NCBI RefSeq assembly: GCF_002105155.1 | Contig: NW_019028991.1 | Coordinates: 186,001-250,000, forward strand | Reading direction: 5' to 3' | Origin: Lobosporangium transversale | Taxonomy: Eukaryota > Mortierellomycota > Mortierellomycetes > Mortierellales > Mortierellaceae | DNA: 64,000 nucleotides | In this document: positions 13,581-25,394 of the stretch, one piece after another | Numbering within the stretch: position 1 is the stretch's first letter | How the letters are laid out: every line of letters starts with the position of its first letter | Position numbers and translations under genes: made by a program | Notes under the pieces: model-generated | Told to the model about the DNA's origin: nothing | The model's input: only the letters and a program-made list of their open reading frames with translations | The model's database searches: none

Positions 13581-15585
13581 ATGAATCAGTCGCGTCGTTT
13601 CTTAATTTTAACTCAAAGTCTTTCGTCAAGACATGGTTGTAGACCTGTGGTCTTTTTTACCTCAAGTATTCGATTGATCACAAATCACCAATGGGTCTTT
13701 GCTTCGACAGCAAGTATCCCCGTTGCCTCTGCCACCACTGCTTCAACTTCACGCGGCTTCTCAGTTTACTCTCAGACTTCAAATTCGAAGCAATCAAGCA
13801 GCAACAATTGCAATCACAACAACAATATGATCGAATCTCTATTGTCGCAGAACCTGTATGATACCGACTCAAGGGGTAAGCGGCCTTATGAGAGCGGACA
13901 AGAACCTGGGCCTCTGCATGGCATCCGAGTATTAGATTTGACGCGCGTCCTTGGTAAGCCTTCCTAGGAAAGGATGTTTTTCAAACACGTCCTCAAAAAA
14001 AAAAAAAAAAAAAAACAGAGTATTTCACACGGTATGACCATTTATGCCTCTTGCCTTCCCTTCTGCTACAATAGCTGGTCCATATTGTACACAGCTCCTT
14101 GGCGACCTCGGGTATGAAAAAAAAAAAAAAAAAAAAAAAATACAGGCAGTGTCAAATAATGGAATATTTACATCATCTCATGACAATCCTTTTTCCTTGG
14201 TCGCTTTGTCACCTTACTGCATTGGCTGGGCTTAGAGCTGAAGTGATCAAAGTCGAGAATCCGAATGGCGGAGATGATACCCGCGCATGGGGACCACCTT
14301 TTGCTAAGAACTTTGATGGAACTGAGACTGAGAGTGCATACTTTCTGAGCGTAAATCGAAACAAGAAATCGATCACAGTCAACATCCGATCAGGAGCAGG
14401 TCGCCAACTAATATATGATCTCGTCAAGAAAGCGGATGTCTTCATCGAAAACTATATACCTGGCAAGCTTGCAGACATGGGGTTAGGTTACAGCGATCTG
14501 AGTGCTCTGAATCCTAGATTAGTCTATGCATCCATTACTGGTAAACTGTCCCAACATATAATAAGAAACATTATGAGCCTATTGACCTGTTTTTAACTTG
14601 CCTTCTCTAATATAAATATATATATATTACCGTATCACTGTAGGGTATGGACAGACTGGACCTTACTCCAGTAGGCCCGGCTATGATGTGATGATTGAAG
14701 CTGAGGCTGGATTAATGTTTATTACAGGTGAAGAGCATGGCCCTCCAGTCAAGGTTGGAGTAGCTGTTACTGGTAATAAAATATCTTATTGTCTCTACAA
14801 TGGAAGCCCGGATATTTTGGAGCATAACTACAACCTTGAGCTAACATGGTCTTTTTCACTGCTTATTTTACCCTTTTTTTTTTTTTACACATTCTTCAGA
14901 TCTCACTACGGGACTTTATGCACATGCCAGTATTTTGGCAGCCCTTTTCGCTCGAAACCGCACCGGCCGTGGTCAACACGTCGATTGCTCGTTACTCGAG
15001 TCTCAAGTGGCAACTCTAGCTAACATCGGAAGCTCTTACCTGATTGCTGGCAAGGAGGCGAAGCGAATGGGTACAGCACACCCTTCGATTGTGCCATATC
15101 AGGTCCTTCAAACCCGCGACTCTCATATTATGATCGGTGCTGGCAATGATGGTCAGTTTCGCACCCTCTGTAAGGTCTTGCAATTAGATACACTCGCAGA
15201 TAATCCACGCTACAAGACCAACCGCGACCGAGTAAGCAACCGAGATGAACTAATCCAAATTCTCACGAACCGTTTGAAATCCGAAAACAAATCGTTCTGG
15301 ATGAAAGCATTGGAGGGTCGAGGTGTGCCATTTGCGCCGATCAACAACATTGCAGACACGTTTGCTCACCCTCAAGTCCTGGCACGAGGCATGGTCCAAG
15401 AGGTTGAGCACCCTAAAGCAGGCAAGATCAAATTGTGTGGTCCGCCAGTCAAATATTCGGACACAAAGCCAACGATCAGGACCCCTGCTCCATTGTTGGG
15501 AGAGCATACAGATGAGGTACTGGCGGATATTCTAGGCTATGATGAAAGCACAATCCTAGACTTGAAGCAGAAGAACGCTGTATAA
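13581..15585 (+). CDS. Class III CoA-transferase (CaiB/BaiF, SUGCT-like)
   Basis: Five exons (13581-13953, 14075-14111, 14236-14540, 14644-14772, 14900-15585) join in phase to about 509 residues. The first 110 or so are Ser/Arg/Asn-rich with few acidic residues, like a mitochondrial presequence; the enzyme proper starts at [16 protein letters not shown]. Typical family III features follow: [14 protein letters not shown], a WGPP segment, [42 protein letters not shown] with the Asp expected to carry the CoA ester, and [17 protein letters not shown]. The overall pattern fits the succinyl-CoA:glutarate or hydroxymethylglutarate CoA-transferase branch (human SUGCT/C7orf10), so a mitochondrial role in dicarboxylic acid metabolism is likely, but substrate choice cannot be read directly. 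The ATG follows immediately after a run of 24 A (13557-13580). Confidence 0.88.
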
Positions 15586-15640
15586 ACCAAAAAAATAAAA
15601 AATAAAAAATAAAAAATAAAAAATAAAAAGCGTCATTTAG
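15586..15640. repeat. ATAAAAA tandem repeat
   Basis: About five copies of a 7-nt unit (ATAAAAA) follow immediately after the CoA-transferase stop codon, at roughly 15588-15629. They lie in its probable 3' UTR. Confidence 0.7.
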
Positions 15641-16876
15641 ACCATCCAATTAAAAGCATACAGAACTTACCTTGCACTTGCATCTGGAAAATATAACGAA
15701 GGAATGTTTACCAAGTGGTGGAGTACCAAGGCATAGAATAGCTTATTTGGTCTTTTCTCGTCAGAAGGAATCATTAAGATTTTGGAATTACTTGTCCTCA
15801 GAATAGTGTTTTACATGAGACTATGATAGCGGCACAAAAGCCTTTGCTCGCCGATGTTGGACTGCCTCAGCTACAACTTCAATCTTTTGGGATACTATGC
15901 GCTAAAGGTCCGCAGCACTTTACCCAATCAAACAATCCCACACCGCAGCCAAGGATCGTATTCTTTGTTGGCTGTGAACTAGCTTTAATGAAGCCAATGC
16001 GTCTATGATTGTTTACAACACTCGTTGTTTTTTTTTTTTTCTTTTTCAGATGAAAGGCGGACAAACCAGTAGAAGCTAGAAGTCTGAAGATGACATTTTT
16101 ACAGACTATACAATAGTGAGTGGTAGATATTTGGATACAAGTGCGTCAATGAGTCAAGAAGGTGGCTACACCATGACCAACATATCAGTGCTAATTAAAG
16201 CAAAATAGGCATCGAAAAGAGCCTAAAGTGCTGAGAGAGACTGATGAAGGAGAGCCAACGTTCAATGCATTATTCCATGATGTAAAAAAATAAAAAAAAT
16301 AAAGGAAAGAAAAGAAAAACGAGCTTCATCTTCTATTTTCTACCCTTGACTAGAGCGTCAGCTATATCTTTTGCAGCTATATGCTTGTATCACTCATACA
16401 AAATCAGCCGCTTGTCGTTTATAAAAAGACATGAAGGATTGGGTCCTCTGACATACATGTTAGCATCACAAGATGAGGAAATTTACTCAGAGCCAGCAAG
16501 ATAGCTCAAGGAGGCCCAGTCCTCGAATAAGCTCCCTCAAAACACCTGCCATTTGGTAACTATAGCACAAACAAACATTGACGTTAAACCTTATTTGGTT
16601 TCTAATATTTAACCACAAGATTGTTTTTTTTTTTTTTTTTTTTTTTTTTGATGCAGAAATGCGTGAAAGGGCGCTGACCAGCAGCTAACCCTCATAAGAT
16701 TGTTTTATTTCTTTTTCTTTTTCTTTTTTTTTTTTTTTTTTCATTAGGAGTATGGGTGGTGGGAGAGGAGGAAAGATACTTTTAAATAATAGGAGGCACC
16801 TTCGATGAAGAAAAGCACTTTTTCTAAATCAAGAAGTAAAAGGAGAGGTATGGTATGTGAGGCTTTTTTTTTTTTT
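15641..16876. other. Convergent intergenic region
   Basis: This stretch lies between the 3' end of the plus-strand CoA-transferase and the 3' end of the minus-strand LPMO 1. It contains T tracts near 16027-16040, 16624-16649 and 16727-16741. I see no coding potential. Confidence 0.5.
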
Positions 16877-17563
16877 TTACTTGCTCTTGGGAACAGTAAT
16901 GGTGATGGACTTGCGCTTCGCGAATTCAGATCTCTTGTCAGAACCACCGAAAGGATACTCGGGGATATAGAGAGAGGATTTGCCGTAGTTGGCAATCAGA
17001 GGAGCAACACCCTTGAGCTTGCCACCGTTCTTGCCACCGGTAACTGTGATATCAGCGCAGTTGGAATAAAGTTCACGGTTACCGATGGCATTGTTCCACA
17101 ACCACATGAAGGTAGCCTTGCCGTTGGGAGCATCCTTAGGAATTGGGACCGAGACAGAGTAAGGAGCGCCACCTTTGACACCTTTGAGGCAGTCACGGAA
17201 CATTGTCCTAAGCACAATCCAGGTTTTACCGTTATCGTATGAAAGGGCCCATTGGCAATGTCCACCTCCATGGGAAGCACCGACAGAGTAAGTGGTCTTC
17301 AAGTTGGAACCAGCCCGCACCTTCGTACGGATAGCCGAAGGGACTTTCTGCTTGCAAAGAGGAGCGTCCTTGCGGCTGTGGACGCCAATGGGGGAGTTGA
17401 TATTGTAATCAATTGACTGGCCCTTGGCAAGAGCCGAACGACAGGCAGGGTTTCCGCGGGTGCAGGGGTACCGCATGCTGGCGTGAGCCTCGGTAGAAGG
17501 AGCGACTGAGAGGACAGCTAAGAAAGCAACTGCCGCAGCAAGGATAGAACTCTTGAACATCAT
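16877..17563 (-). CDS. AA11-like LPMO 1 (secreted copper enzyme)
   Basis: Single exon, 228 residues. Residues 1-26 form a signal peptide (MMFKSSILAA... ending STEA), so the mature protein would start with His27, the first ligand of the LPMO copper histidine brace. The second is expected at His98 in SHGGGHCQWALSYD. A conserved block follows, FMWLWNNAIGNRELYSNC, giving Glu164 and the axial Tyr166 seen in family AA11 (whose motifs are HGGGSCQ and GNREMYMNC). Six or more Cys suggest disulfides. AA11 enzymes cleave chitin oxidatively, so an extracellular role on chitin or the fungus's own wall is inferred. The long upstream frame to 17752 is not used, because the TATA-like element lies inside it. 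After the stop the coding strand runs directly into 13 further A. Unlike LPMO 2, A and B it has no intron. Confidence 0.85.
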   Translation of the reverse strand: MMFKSSILAAAVAFLAVLSVAPSTEAHASMRYPCTRGNPACRSALAKGQSIDYNINSPIGVHSRKDAPLCKQKVPSAIRTKVRAGSNLKTTYSVGASHGGGHCQWALSYDNGKTWIVLRTMFRDCLKGVKGGAPYSVSVPIPKDAPNGKATFMWLWNNAIGNRELYSNCADITVTGGKNGGKLKGVAPLIANYGKSSLYIPEYPFGGSDKRSEFAKRKSITITVPKSK

Positions 17564-17737
17564 TTTAGAGAAGGAGCGTGAAGAAATTATTGATGGAAAG
17601 AAGAGAAGGAGGATATGACCTTTGAAATGAAAATAGTTGGTTGCGATAACCGAAAGTGAGGGGTTTGTCTTGAGTGTTGACTGCAAAAAAAAAAAAAAAA
17701 AAAAAGGAAGAAAGGAAGACGAAAAAAAGAGTGAAGT

Positions 17738-17747
17738 TTTTATATAC
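17738..17747 (-). promoter_or_regulatory. Probable TATA element of LPMO 1
   Basis: A TATATAAAAA-like element (minus strand) lies about 180 nt upstream of the ATG, a distance similar to the TATA boxes of the other LPMO genes. Confidence 0.4.
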
Positions 17748-17955
17748 TTCAAAGAAGAACGTTCCTGACCGGAAGTTTTTTTTTAAGTTTCACATAATAA
17801 ACTAAAAACTAGAGGGTACTGTTCACTTGTCAAAGAATGGAGAGCGAACCAGTTGTATGGCCATAAAAATTAAAGGTCGTGAGGTTGCAAAGTTGCTCAC
17901 TGATTGCTCATTTATTATCTTCGGAATGGGGTCAACTCTAAACAAAAATCAAATA

Positions 17956-18173
17956 CAGTGGAATCTCGATAATTGTACACTTTTGTACAATTTTCGAATT
18001 TGCTATATTTCTCGGTTATTGATTGGCTAAGAAGCCCACAATTCATGAAAAACTATTCTAAAAATCCTCTGCTACTTTTTTTTAAAAGAGTAAGGCTCTT
18101 AGCCAACCAATGGCCTAGAAATATATCAAATTTGAAATTTGTACAAAAGTGTACAATTATCGAGATTCCACTG
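17956..18173. mobile_element. Pogo/Tc1-like MITE
   Basis: A 218-bp element starts CAGTGGAATCTCGATAATTG and ends with the inverse complement CAATTATCGAGATTCCACTG, flanked on both sides by TA (17954-17955 and 18174-18175), the target site of Tc1/mariner/pogo transposons. The terminal inverted repeats are nearly perfect for about 36 bp. They continue imperfectly to about 85 bp on each side (GGCTAAGA-type segments on the left match TCTTAGCC on the right), leaving a short central loop. No transposase is encoded, so it is non-autonomous. Confidence 0.85.
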
Positions 18174-18839
18174 TACAGTTCTCTCGCTCACTTCTTAAAA
18201 AAAATGAACTCGATCAGATTCAGTATTCATTACAAGCAACATATCCAGAGGGCACGGGGAAAACCAAGCATTTCACGTAAGAAAGCTTTATTATCTTCAT
18301 ATTGCATTTCTAGCAGAGTTCTAGCGGGAAGGGGCAAGCTCACTCATCATTTTCATTTTCATTCTTTTCCCTATTATACAGTTAATATGTTAATTTGCCT
18401 TTGCCCTCATTTTTAATTATTTGTGTGTTCTTCTGCAGGACGAACGTTACTCAGAGAAAAGTAAACAAAAAGGCATAAACAAGCCCCGTCGAATCTTCAT
18501 GTGTACTAAATGGTGACGCCAATTGGTGTTTGCATGCATTTCCCTCATTAACTCTGATATAAAATTTAATATTTCAATGGGTTGTCACTCTTTGTAATGT
18601 AGATAGACATCGCGACTCTGCTTGTTCTCGCTAATATTGCCAACAACTTAGGTCCTAATGCCTACTTTTGTTGAAATGGCTTTAATAACATTATTCAAGA
18701 AAAACCGCCTAGCCAGAATTAAATGATGGAGCTCCTTTATAATTAATATATGTTTACATATTAACCTCCTCTTTCTTTTCAATCATCTTCCTTTTTTTTT
18801 TCACCGTTTACCACTGCCACATATAAAACAGATCACAAA

Positions 18840-19560
18840 ATTGAGATTCAGGAGTCATACTTTTAACGGAGCAAAGGCGTTTCTACTCATGGAGTTGTTG
18901 AACTCCTCAAGATATTCCATGCCACTGCCTCCATCGAGAGAACAAAGAGAATGTGCGAGAAAGCATAGACAGTCGTCTCAGGAAGGCCATTGTTGGAATA
19001 GTCGATTGCCGCAAGATGAACACGAAAGGAAGTACCCTCAAAATCACTTGAGGCTACTATTAAGCCGGTAAACTGTCCTCACTGCTGGTCCGTATCACCA
19101 CATTCCGATATTGCATGAGTGGATAAGGATTGGTTGGCAAAAGGTTATCAAAAGACCAGTAATTAAGAAAAACATCATATCAAAGACCGATTGCGATTCG
19201 TAAAGAAGCACGAGGAATGGACGGGGAACGACAGTTAAATGGCCCAATAGGTGTAAGCCTAACAAGATCTGCCTGATGACCTTCAATATATCTGGAATAA
19301 ACTACCAGAAAGGATGACAATGTGCTCAGCTCAAGGGACAGTTGACTTTGGTCGTGAGAGCACCTCCGAGTGATGGTCTGTGTCACGGCAGGGGCCTGTT
19401 TATATTACCTTGGTTGGTGGCACAACTGTATATCAAGATGTTACAGGGAAACCTGCAGCTGTTTACTGAAGAATGGGGCGTGGCAAAAGAATGACTCGTA
19501 TTTCAGCAAGATAATAATCCTAGGCTAAGCGCACTGCAAGGTAGCTACAGTTTATCTAGA
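18840..19560 (+). pseudogene. Decayed Tc1/mariner transposase
   Basis: Fragments of a Tc1/mariner-type transposase can be read in shifting frames. Near 19165-19225 is a KK..ISK.D segment followed, one frame over, by LRFVKKHEEWT, matching the family's LRFAKEHxxW. Near 19430-19535 a frame reads YIKMLQGNLQLFTEEWG and then, after an in-frame stop, FQQDNNPRLSA, matching the catalytic FQQDNDPKHT block. Stops and frameshifts separate the pieces and the later D/E region is not recognisable, so it is dead. It is not in the same unit as the MITE 0.7 kb upstream, and I could not identify its terminal repeats. Confidence 0.65.
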
Positions 19561-22500
19561 GCTGATCGATATGGCGGAGGGTGAAGGGATACTGCTGTAT
19601 TAGTCAGCACAACATCCACATCTCAATTTATTTGAGCAAATGTAGCCATATCTCAAGGGACATTTCGATAAGTGTATTTCAAACACATCTTAGGAGCTTT
19701 AAGAGGCTTTGGGGGAGAATGTCAGCGTGGGTGGTACAAGATTATCGAATTGGCTGTGCCAAGCTAGACATACAATCGAACGGCGACCAAAGGCTAGCGT
19801 TTTTTTTGGAAATTAACCAAGTGGCTTTTCTTGACAATGTTATGAAACTATTGCGATCAGAGTATATTATCAAGACATAAACGAGATCAAATGGAGTCAT
19901 GGCATAAATATATTTATCAGAATATTTGGCCAGTCTTGGGCGCCAGTGCAAATGTGTCTCAAAAATAAATTACAAAATGTGTAACAAGGGGTAATTTGTC
20001 TGTGTTACATGATGAGCATGAACACATTTTTTCCGCCAGGAATTTAAGTTTCTCATGAAGCAGCATAACTACTGTGGAGCAGGACATTAAGAGTAGAGTC
20101 CTTGCCAGAAACTCATCGACAAACATACTTTTAAAATACTGTCTTTGAATCAAAAACGATGATTGAATTGATTTGGTAGCTGGTTATCTGAAATGGAGGA
20201 TATTTATCCAGTTTAGTAACCTTGAAAACCCATTTGTCGACAACTTTCTGGTTCAGCATGGTGCCGCTAGATCCTGAAAAGATGGTTTGACTGAATGCAT
20301 GTCTCAATTGCCTTGGGGAATAGTCACTCACCCAATCACATCTTCCGAGTTCCCGATTAACTTGCTTAACTTCAATATAGTCTATTAATCACATGAGTTG
20401 TTTTTCGTAAGCTACCTTCCTTTTACGTATCCTATAACTCATTTTAGAAAGAAAAAAAAAAAAGGCCTTTCATTATATATATATGTATATTTATTTGTAA
20501 GAAGCATGATTAGCAGTACAACTATCCAACATGACTTGAAGAAACACAGAGTGTTGCAATAAAATATATTTCAATCGCAGTCACCACAATATAGCCTGTA
20601 GCCAAAGTGACCAGGACTGGAGTGTCCCTTTTTATTTCTATATAAAACTAAATCCTACAAGCCATGCTGTAAATCATTACAGTTAGCTACTGTGCTCTTA
20701 CTTTCAATACTTTGGATGATATAAAGGCTCTTCCAGGGATTGGGAAGGCCATGTCTATCTCCTTTCCGCATGGTTTTTCATTCCATCGTTGGCGTAAAAA
20801 TATTCCCAAAAATGGATAAGGCCCTTTAACTTTCATTATCCCGTTGATGACGTAGAGAGCCTTTTTCATTAGATTCTAGTATACCATTCAGAAACGCGCC
20901 AGGGGCGTTCTTTCACCTGTTAGTATCTATACAAAATGAAAGCGCGTAGTAAAAAAAGTCTTGTACTTTTTTTTATTTTTTTATTTATTTATTAGCAAAC
21001 ATGTGGAGAAATTATGCGTGGTGCTTTTTTACGTCAGATGATCGTGTTTTTTTTTTTTTTTTGTTTTTTTTTTTTTGAGATCGTGCTTGATAGCTCATAT
21101 CAAATCTTAACTTTTTGATAAAGAGGATTGCTCTTCGAGAACATTCCCTGTGGAACAATAATTTGACAAAGAACAAGATATAACAGGAGCATAATTAAGA
21201 TAGGTAGAAGAGGAGGCCATTTTTTGTGATGTAAGCGAGGGAAAACAGGTATAGGACAAGCATATACACAATGACATACATTTGAGTTGCCTATACTTTA
21301 TACTGTGTTCATCTTGGTAGATTTAAAGCCAGTTTTTTAACAGCCATGTGAAAAAAAGATCATCCCCGTGCGGTTTTTAGTGTGCATGTTCATGTAGATC
21401 ATCCTTCCCCTGAAGATTGAGCAGAAACAGTTTTTTTTTTTTTTTTTTTGTAATGCAGGGTTGCAGCAAAGTATGCAGTCAGTGTGAGAAAATTTAATAC
21501 TCTTCCACCGAGAAATGCAAACCAAACAGGAAATAAATACTACAGGCGGCCACGGAAGCGCGTCAACCTAGAATTACAACAGCAACAACCGACTATAAAC
21601 AACAACAACAAAAAAAGCGGAAAATATCACCGTATATCGCTCCTTTCCTGAACTCAACAAGCCCATTAACCATCATCCCGGCGGTTTTCGAGAGATCCGA
21701 GACGATTGCACTTTTTCTTGACATCAAGCTTACTAACAAACTTACGGAAAACTTTTACAAAATTTTGCATGCGGCCTACTGAGCACCATGAGTTTGTTGA
21801 CGCTTTTTTTTTTTTTTTTTCCTCCGCCGATAACCTGATAACAACATAACAATATATGCTCATAATAGAAAGTGGAAACACTATCTCTAACCATCGAGAA
21901 ATAACGATTAAGATAATATCAACAACATGCTCGAACACCCGAACATATTTATCGTTGAGCGCGGTAAATATAAAAAACTTTTTTTACTCATTACATTATC
22001 TGATGTTAATATAAACACGAAATAAATAAAATAAAATAAAAAAGCATCAACAAAAACAGGAGGAAAAAACTCTGGCAACGAGGCCCAGATCATGGGCGCT
22101 AATCACATATTGACACAACACAAAGCTATATCACCGTTTCGAAAGCCCTTTCCATAGTCGAGTTTTGGGGAGATGATAATTACCCTCAAAACATTTTTTT
22201 TTTCCTTGATTGGTGTCACCTTGAGGTGCATGTTACCCACAGAACAGAGGAGCGGATTCGTTACATCCCGTGTGCACTTTTTCTGTTTCTCTGTCGCCAC
22301 TCTCTTGATGATGCATGATAACTTGTCAATCTCGTGGACAGCAAACTTTAACATCATGTTTTTTGATTATCAAGTTGTTTAGACCCTGTTTGAAATGTAA
22401 CATTTTTTATGCACCACAATATATACATTACAGTTCCTCCCTCGCGTGTTTATAAAAAATCCTCCTCTTGCCTTAAATTATGGTTCATTGGTGGGCCAAT

Positions 22501-23012
22501 GATCATGTGGAGTCGCTTTGGTCAAACTTGCCGCTCTCAATCTTTTGATCAGTGCATTATCATTATCGCAACCCTGTGAATGTTGTTTATGTTTGTATGG
22601 ATTATGTATTTGAGTAGCTGTCATTGGTTATCCGATTCATTGTTGATATTTGTCGCGCTATCCGTTGGGAACTAGGGAATTAAACTTGATTCAACTAACC
22701 TTAGCAAGGCATTGTTTACAGTTCAGGAACCCTTTCTTTTCTCTCTCTGTCTTGTTTTTTTATCGATACCAGACGCGACCCCTTGAGGCGTCCTATGTAA
22801 TTTACTCAGGAAAGGACAAGGATTCACTTCATTTTTGTTATTTGTTATTTTCCTGCTCCAAAGAAAAAGTCCTTACCCCAAGTTTTGAGCCATGTTGTAA
22901 CCCGCTTCGTTGGGCTATACCCATGACCATGGGGAGTTAACGCACATTGTAGGCGTCTTATACTATCATTTGCCATCCCTTTGTTATAAGCATTTTATTT
23001 TTTATTTTTTTT
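19561..23012. other. Long intergenic region, no gene recognised
   Basis: The first part to about 19900 may be the eroded tail of the transposase. Beyond that I see only short frames, A/T runs (for example 20450-20463, 21045-21076, 21431-21449 and 21804-21820) and ordinary AT-rich DNA leading to the promoter of LPMO 2. Confidence 0.45.
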
Positions 23013-23020
23013 TATAAATA
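23013..23020 (+). promoter_or_regulatory. TATA box of LPMO 2
   Basis: TATAAATA followed by CTTG lies 153 nt upstream of the ATG. The same TATAAATACTTG string occurs upstream of the LPMO genes in the palindrome. Confidence 0.6.
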
Positions 23021-23172
23021 CTTGACCGCTTGTCGCCAAAAACCCAAGCTCTTCACCGATTCAGCGGATCACACTCCTCAAACGCTTCCTTCGCCCTCAC
23101 AACAATCCAAGCTTACAATATAAGCTACGACACGAGCCCTTTACGAATATACCCAAGCTCCACTCTTTCATC

Positions 23173-23419
23173 ATGAAGACTATCGCTTTCTTTGCTGCCG
23201 CTTTGGCTTTTCTCTCGGCTATGACCGTCCAGGCCCACATTGGTATGAAAGTCCCCTGCGGTCGATACCACTCCGCTGCCGGCTGCCCTGCTCCTCCACC
23301 AGGCCAATCCATTGATTACGACATCAACTCCCCTATCGGCACCTACGATAACCCAGCCCGCCCTCTCTGCAAGGTAAGGACTCCATGTCCACTACAGTCG
23401 TGGCTCTGCATTAAGCATC

Positions 23420-23456
<37 letters not shown>

Positions 23457-24010
23457 ACTCTGTACTCGACATTATGATCAACTCTCTAATATCTCGTTTG
23501 TATTGGCATATTGACCCCATTCAAAAAAAAAAAAAAAAAAAAAATCAGCACACCGTCCCATACACCAAGCGCACCGTCTATAATGCTGGTCAGACCATCA
23601 ACACCGCCTACTCTGTTGGTGCTGCCCACGGAGGTGGACACTGCCAATGGGCCCTCTCTTATGACAACGGTCAGACATGGGTTGTCATCAAGACCGTCAT
23701 TCGTGAATGCTTCAGAAACGCTGGCAACGAGTACTCTGTTCCTGTCCAGATCCCTTACGATGCTCCTTCTGGCAAGGCTACGTTTATGTGGTTGTGGAAC
23801 AATGCTATCGGCAACCGTGAGTTATACTCCAACTGTGCTGACATTGAAATTAAAGGTACAAATGGTGGCAGCATTACTGGCGTTGCTCCTCTCATTGCCA
23901 ACTATGGTCGCTCCTCTGTCTACCTTCCTGAATTCTCCACTGGCCCCGATGGTCGTGAGCACTTCGACAAGCGCAAGCCTGTGACTATCTATGTCTCGGC
24001 CAGTGTCTAA
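23173..24010 (+). CDS. AA11-like LPMO 2
   Basis: Two exons, 23173-23373 and 23549-24010, join in phase 0 to 220 residues. A 21-residue signal peptide (ending MTVQA) exposes His22 (HIGMKVPCGRYH) as the predicted N-terminal copper ligand. HGGGHCQWALSYD carries the second His, and FMWLWNNAIGNRELYSNC carries the Glu/Tyr pair. The intron contains a run of about 30 A near its 5' part and another of 22 A just before the acceptor TCAG. The protein lacks the C-terminal tail found in LPMO A and B, although it shares their intron position and N-terminal half. Its second-exon sequence from about 23770 is almost identical to LPMO B, pointing to recent exchange. Predicted secreted chitin-type LPMO; activity is inferred from family motifs. 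Confidence 0.86.
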
Positions 24011-25182
24011 TCTGTTTGATAGCTCCATAGTATCTAATGTGAGGTGAAAGGCTCTGTTTATAGCGTATACAAACCTATTATCTATATTATTATATTTAGT
24101 TTAACATAGCAAAGGAAAAATATAACTTCTTACCACAGCTCTATTACCTAAAGTTCGCTTTATGCACTGTAGTGCTGGATTGGTTACTTGATATGCCTCC
24201 GAAAAATGAACTTTTTTTTTTTTTTTTTTTGCCAGAGTTTTTTGTAGGATCCAAAGTGTCTTCATATTATACTCTTTTTTATTTTACATTCATGTAGCCT
24301 TAGTGACAATTGTAGGGTAGCGCGTGCTTGAGTTCAAATGAAAGGGTATAATCGATCCGATATTAAATGATAGATGTTGGCCATATATGATAGATCTATT
24401 TTAAGGACGTTACCGTTGACATCATAATCCTTTATAGGCCTTGATAATTTCGGTATCAATCTTTGTAAAGGTCGGTAGCCATACGCCGAGATAAACGCCA
24501 AACCGAGGAGTTACGAGGTAGGAAGGCATCGCGCGAGGTTCTCTGGAACGCCTGAGGCCCCATCGGTGGTTACTTGGGAAGAAATATTAATCAGATGAAA
24601 GAATGTTTTATTCATATTAGGATATCATATAGGTCAGGGCAATTGAAGTGTAATTGTTTGATATCAGAAACACTTCCACCTGGCAACTCAACAAGAGCTA
24701 CTATAGCCAGCGGTCAAATAATGATGACATTTGCTCTTTCGTTGGAAACAAAGTTTAATTTTCAGTGTATACATAAATATATATACCATGTATATTCATG
24801 GAAAACATTTATATTATACAGACATGTACATATTTGTTTTCATGTATTGAAACCAGCCAGAGAAATTGCATATACCGATTTTGATGTATTACATTTTATT
24901 TAACGAGGCTTATCGTGCATAGTCTGCATGGGCATGGTTAGAAAGCCTTTCCTTCCTTTTCAAGGAGAACCTAGCGAGTAACCAGACAAAAAAATGGAGC
25001 ATGACTACAATTACATTTTGGGAATTACATTTTAATGTACATAGGCTTCCTTTACCTTTGTAGACTAGCTTCTTCTCATGTACACTTCTTATAGAATCTC
25101 AATGGGAGGACGGTCATCATTCATAACACACTGACTCTAATGGGGATACTTAGTCCATGAATCAGTAGATCGGCAGATTGCA
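24011..25182. other. Intergenic between LPMO 2 and LPMO 3
   Basis: AT-rich DNA with a T tract near 24212-24230. No gene recognised; the short frame at 24574-24903 has no support. Confidence 0.45.
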
Positions 25183-25190
25183 TATAAATA
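25183..25190 (+). promoter_or_regulatory. TATA box of LPMO 3
   Basis: TATAAATA lies 205 nt upstream of the ATG at 25395 and is followed by a C/T-rich leader like those of the other family members. Confidence 0.6.
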
Positions 25191-25394
25191 CCCCCTCCCT
25201 CCTTGACTTACAAAGCTTTATCTTCCTTCTTCACTCAATAAACGCAAAAACCAAAGGCAGCGCCTTCCAACCTCTCTACCCTAACTCTTCCACTATCTAC
25301 GTCCCCTTCCAGCTTTTTACAAGCCTTTCATTAGCTCTCATCACTCTTTCTCACTCCCATCCTCATACCTTTTCACTTCTTTTCTCTTTCAATC

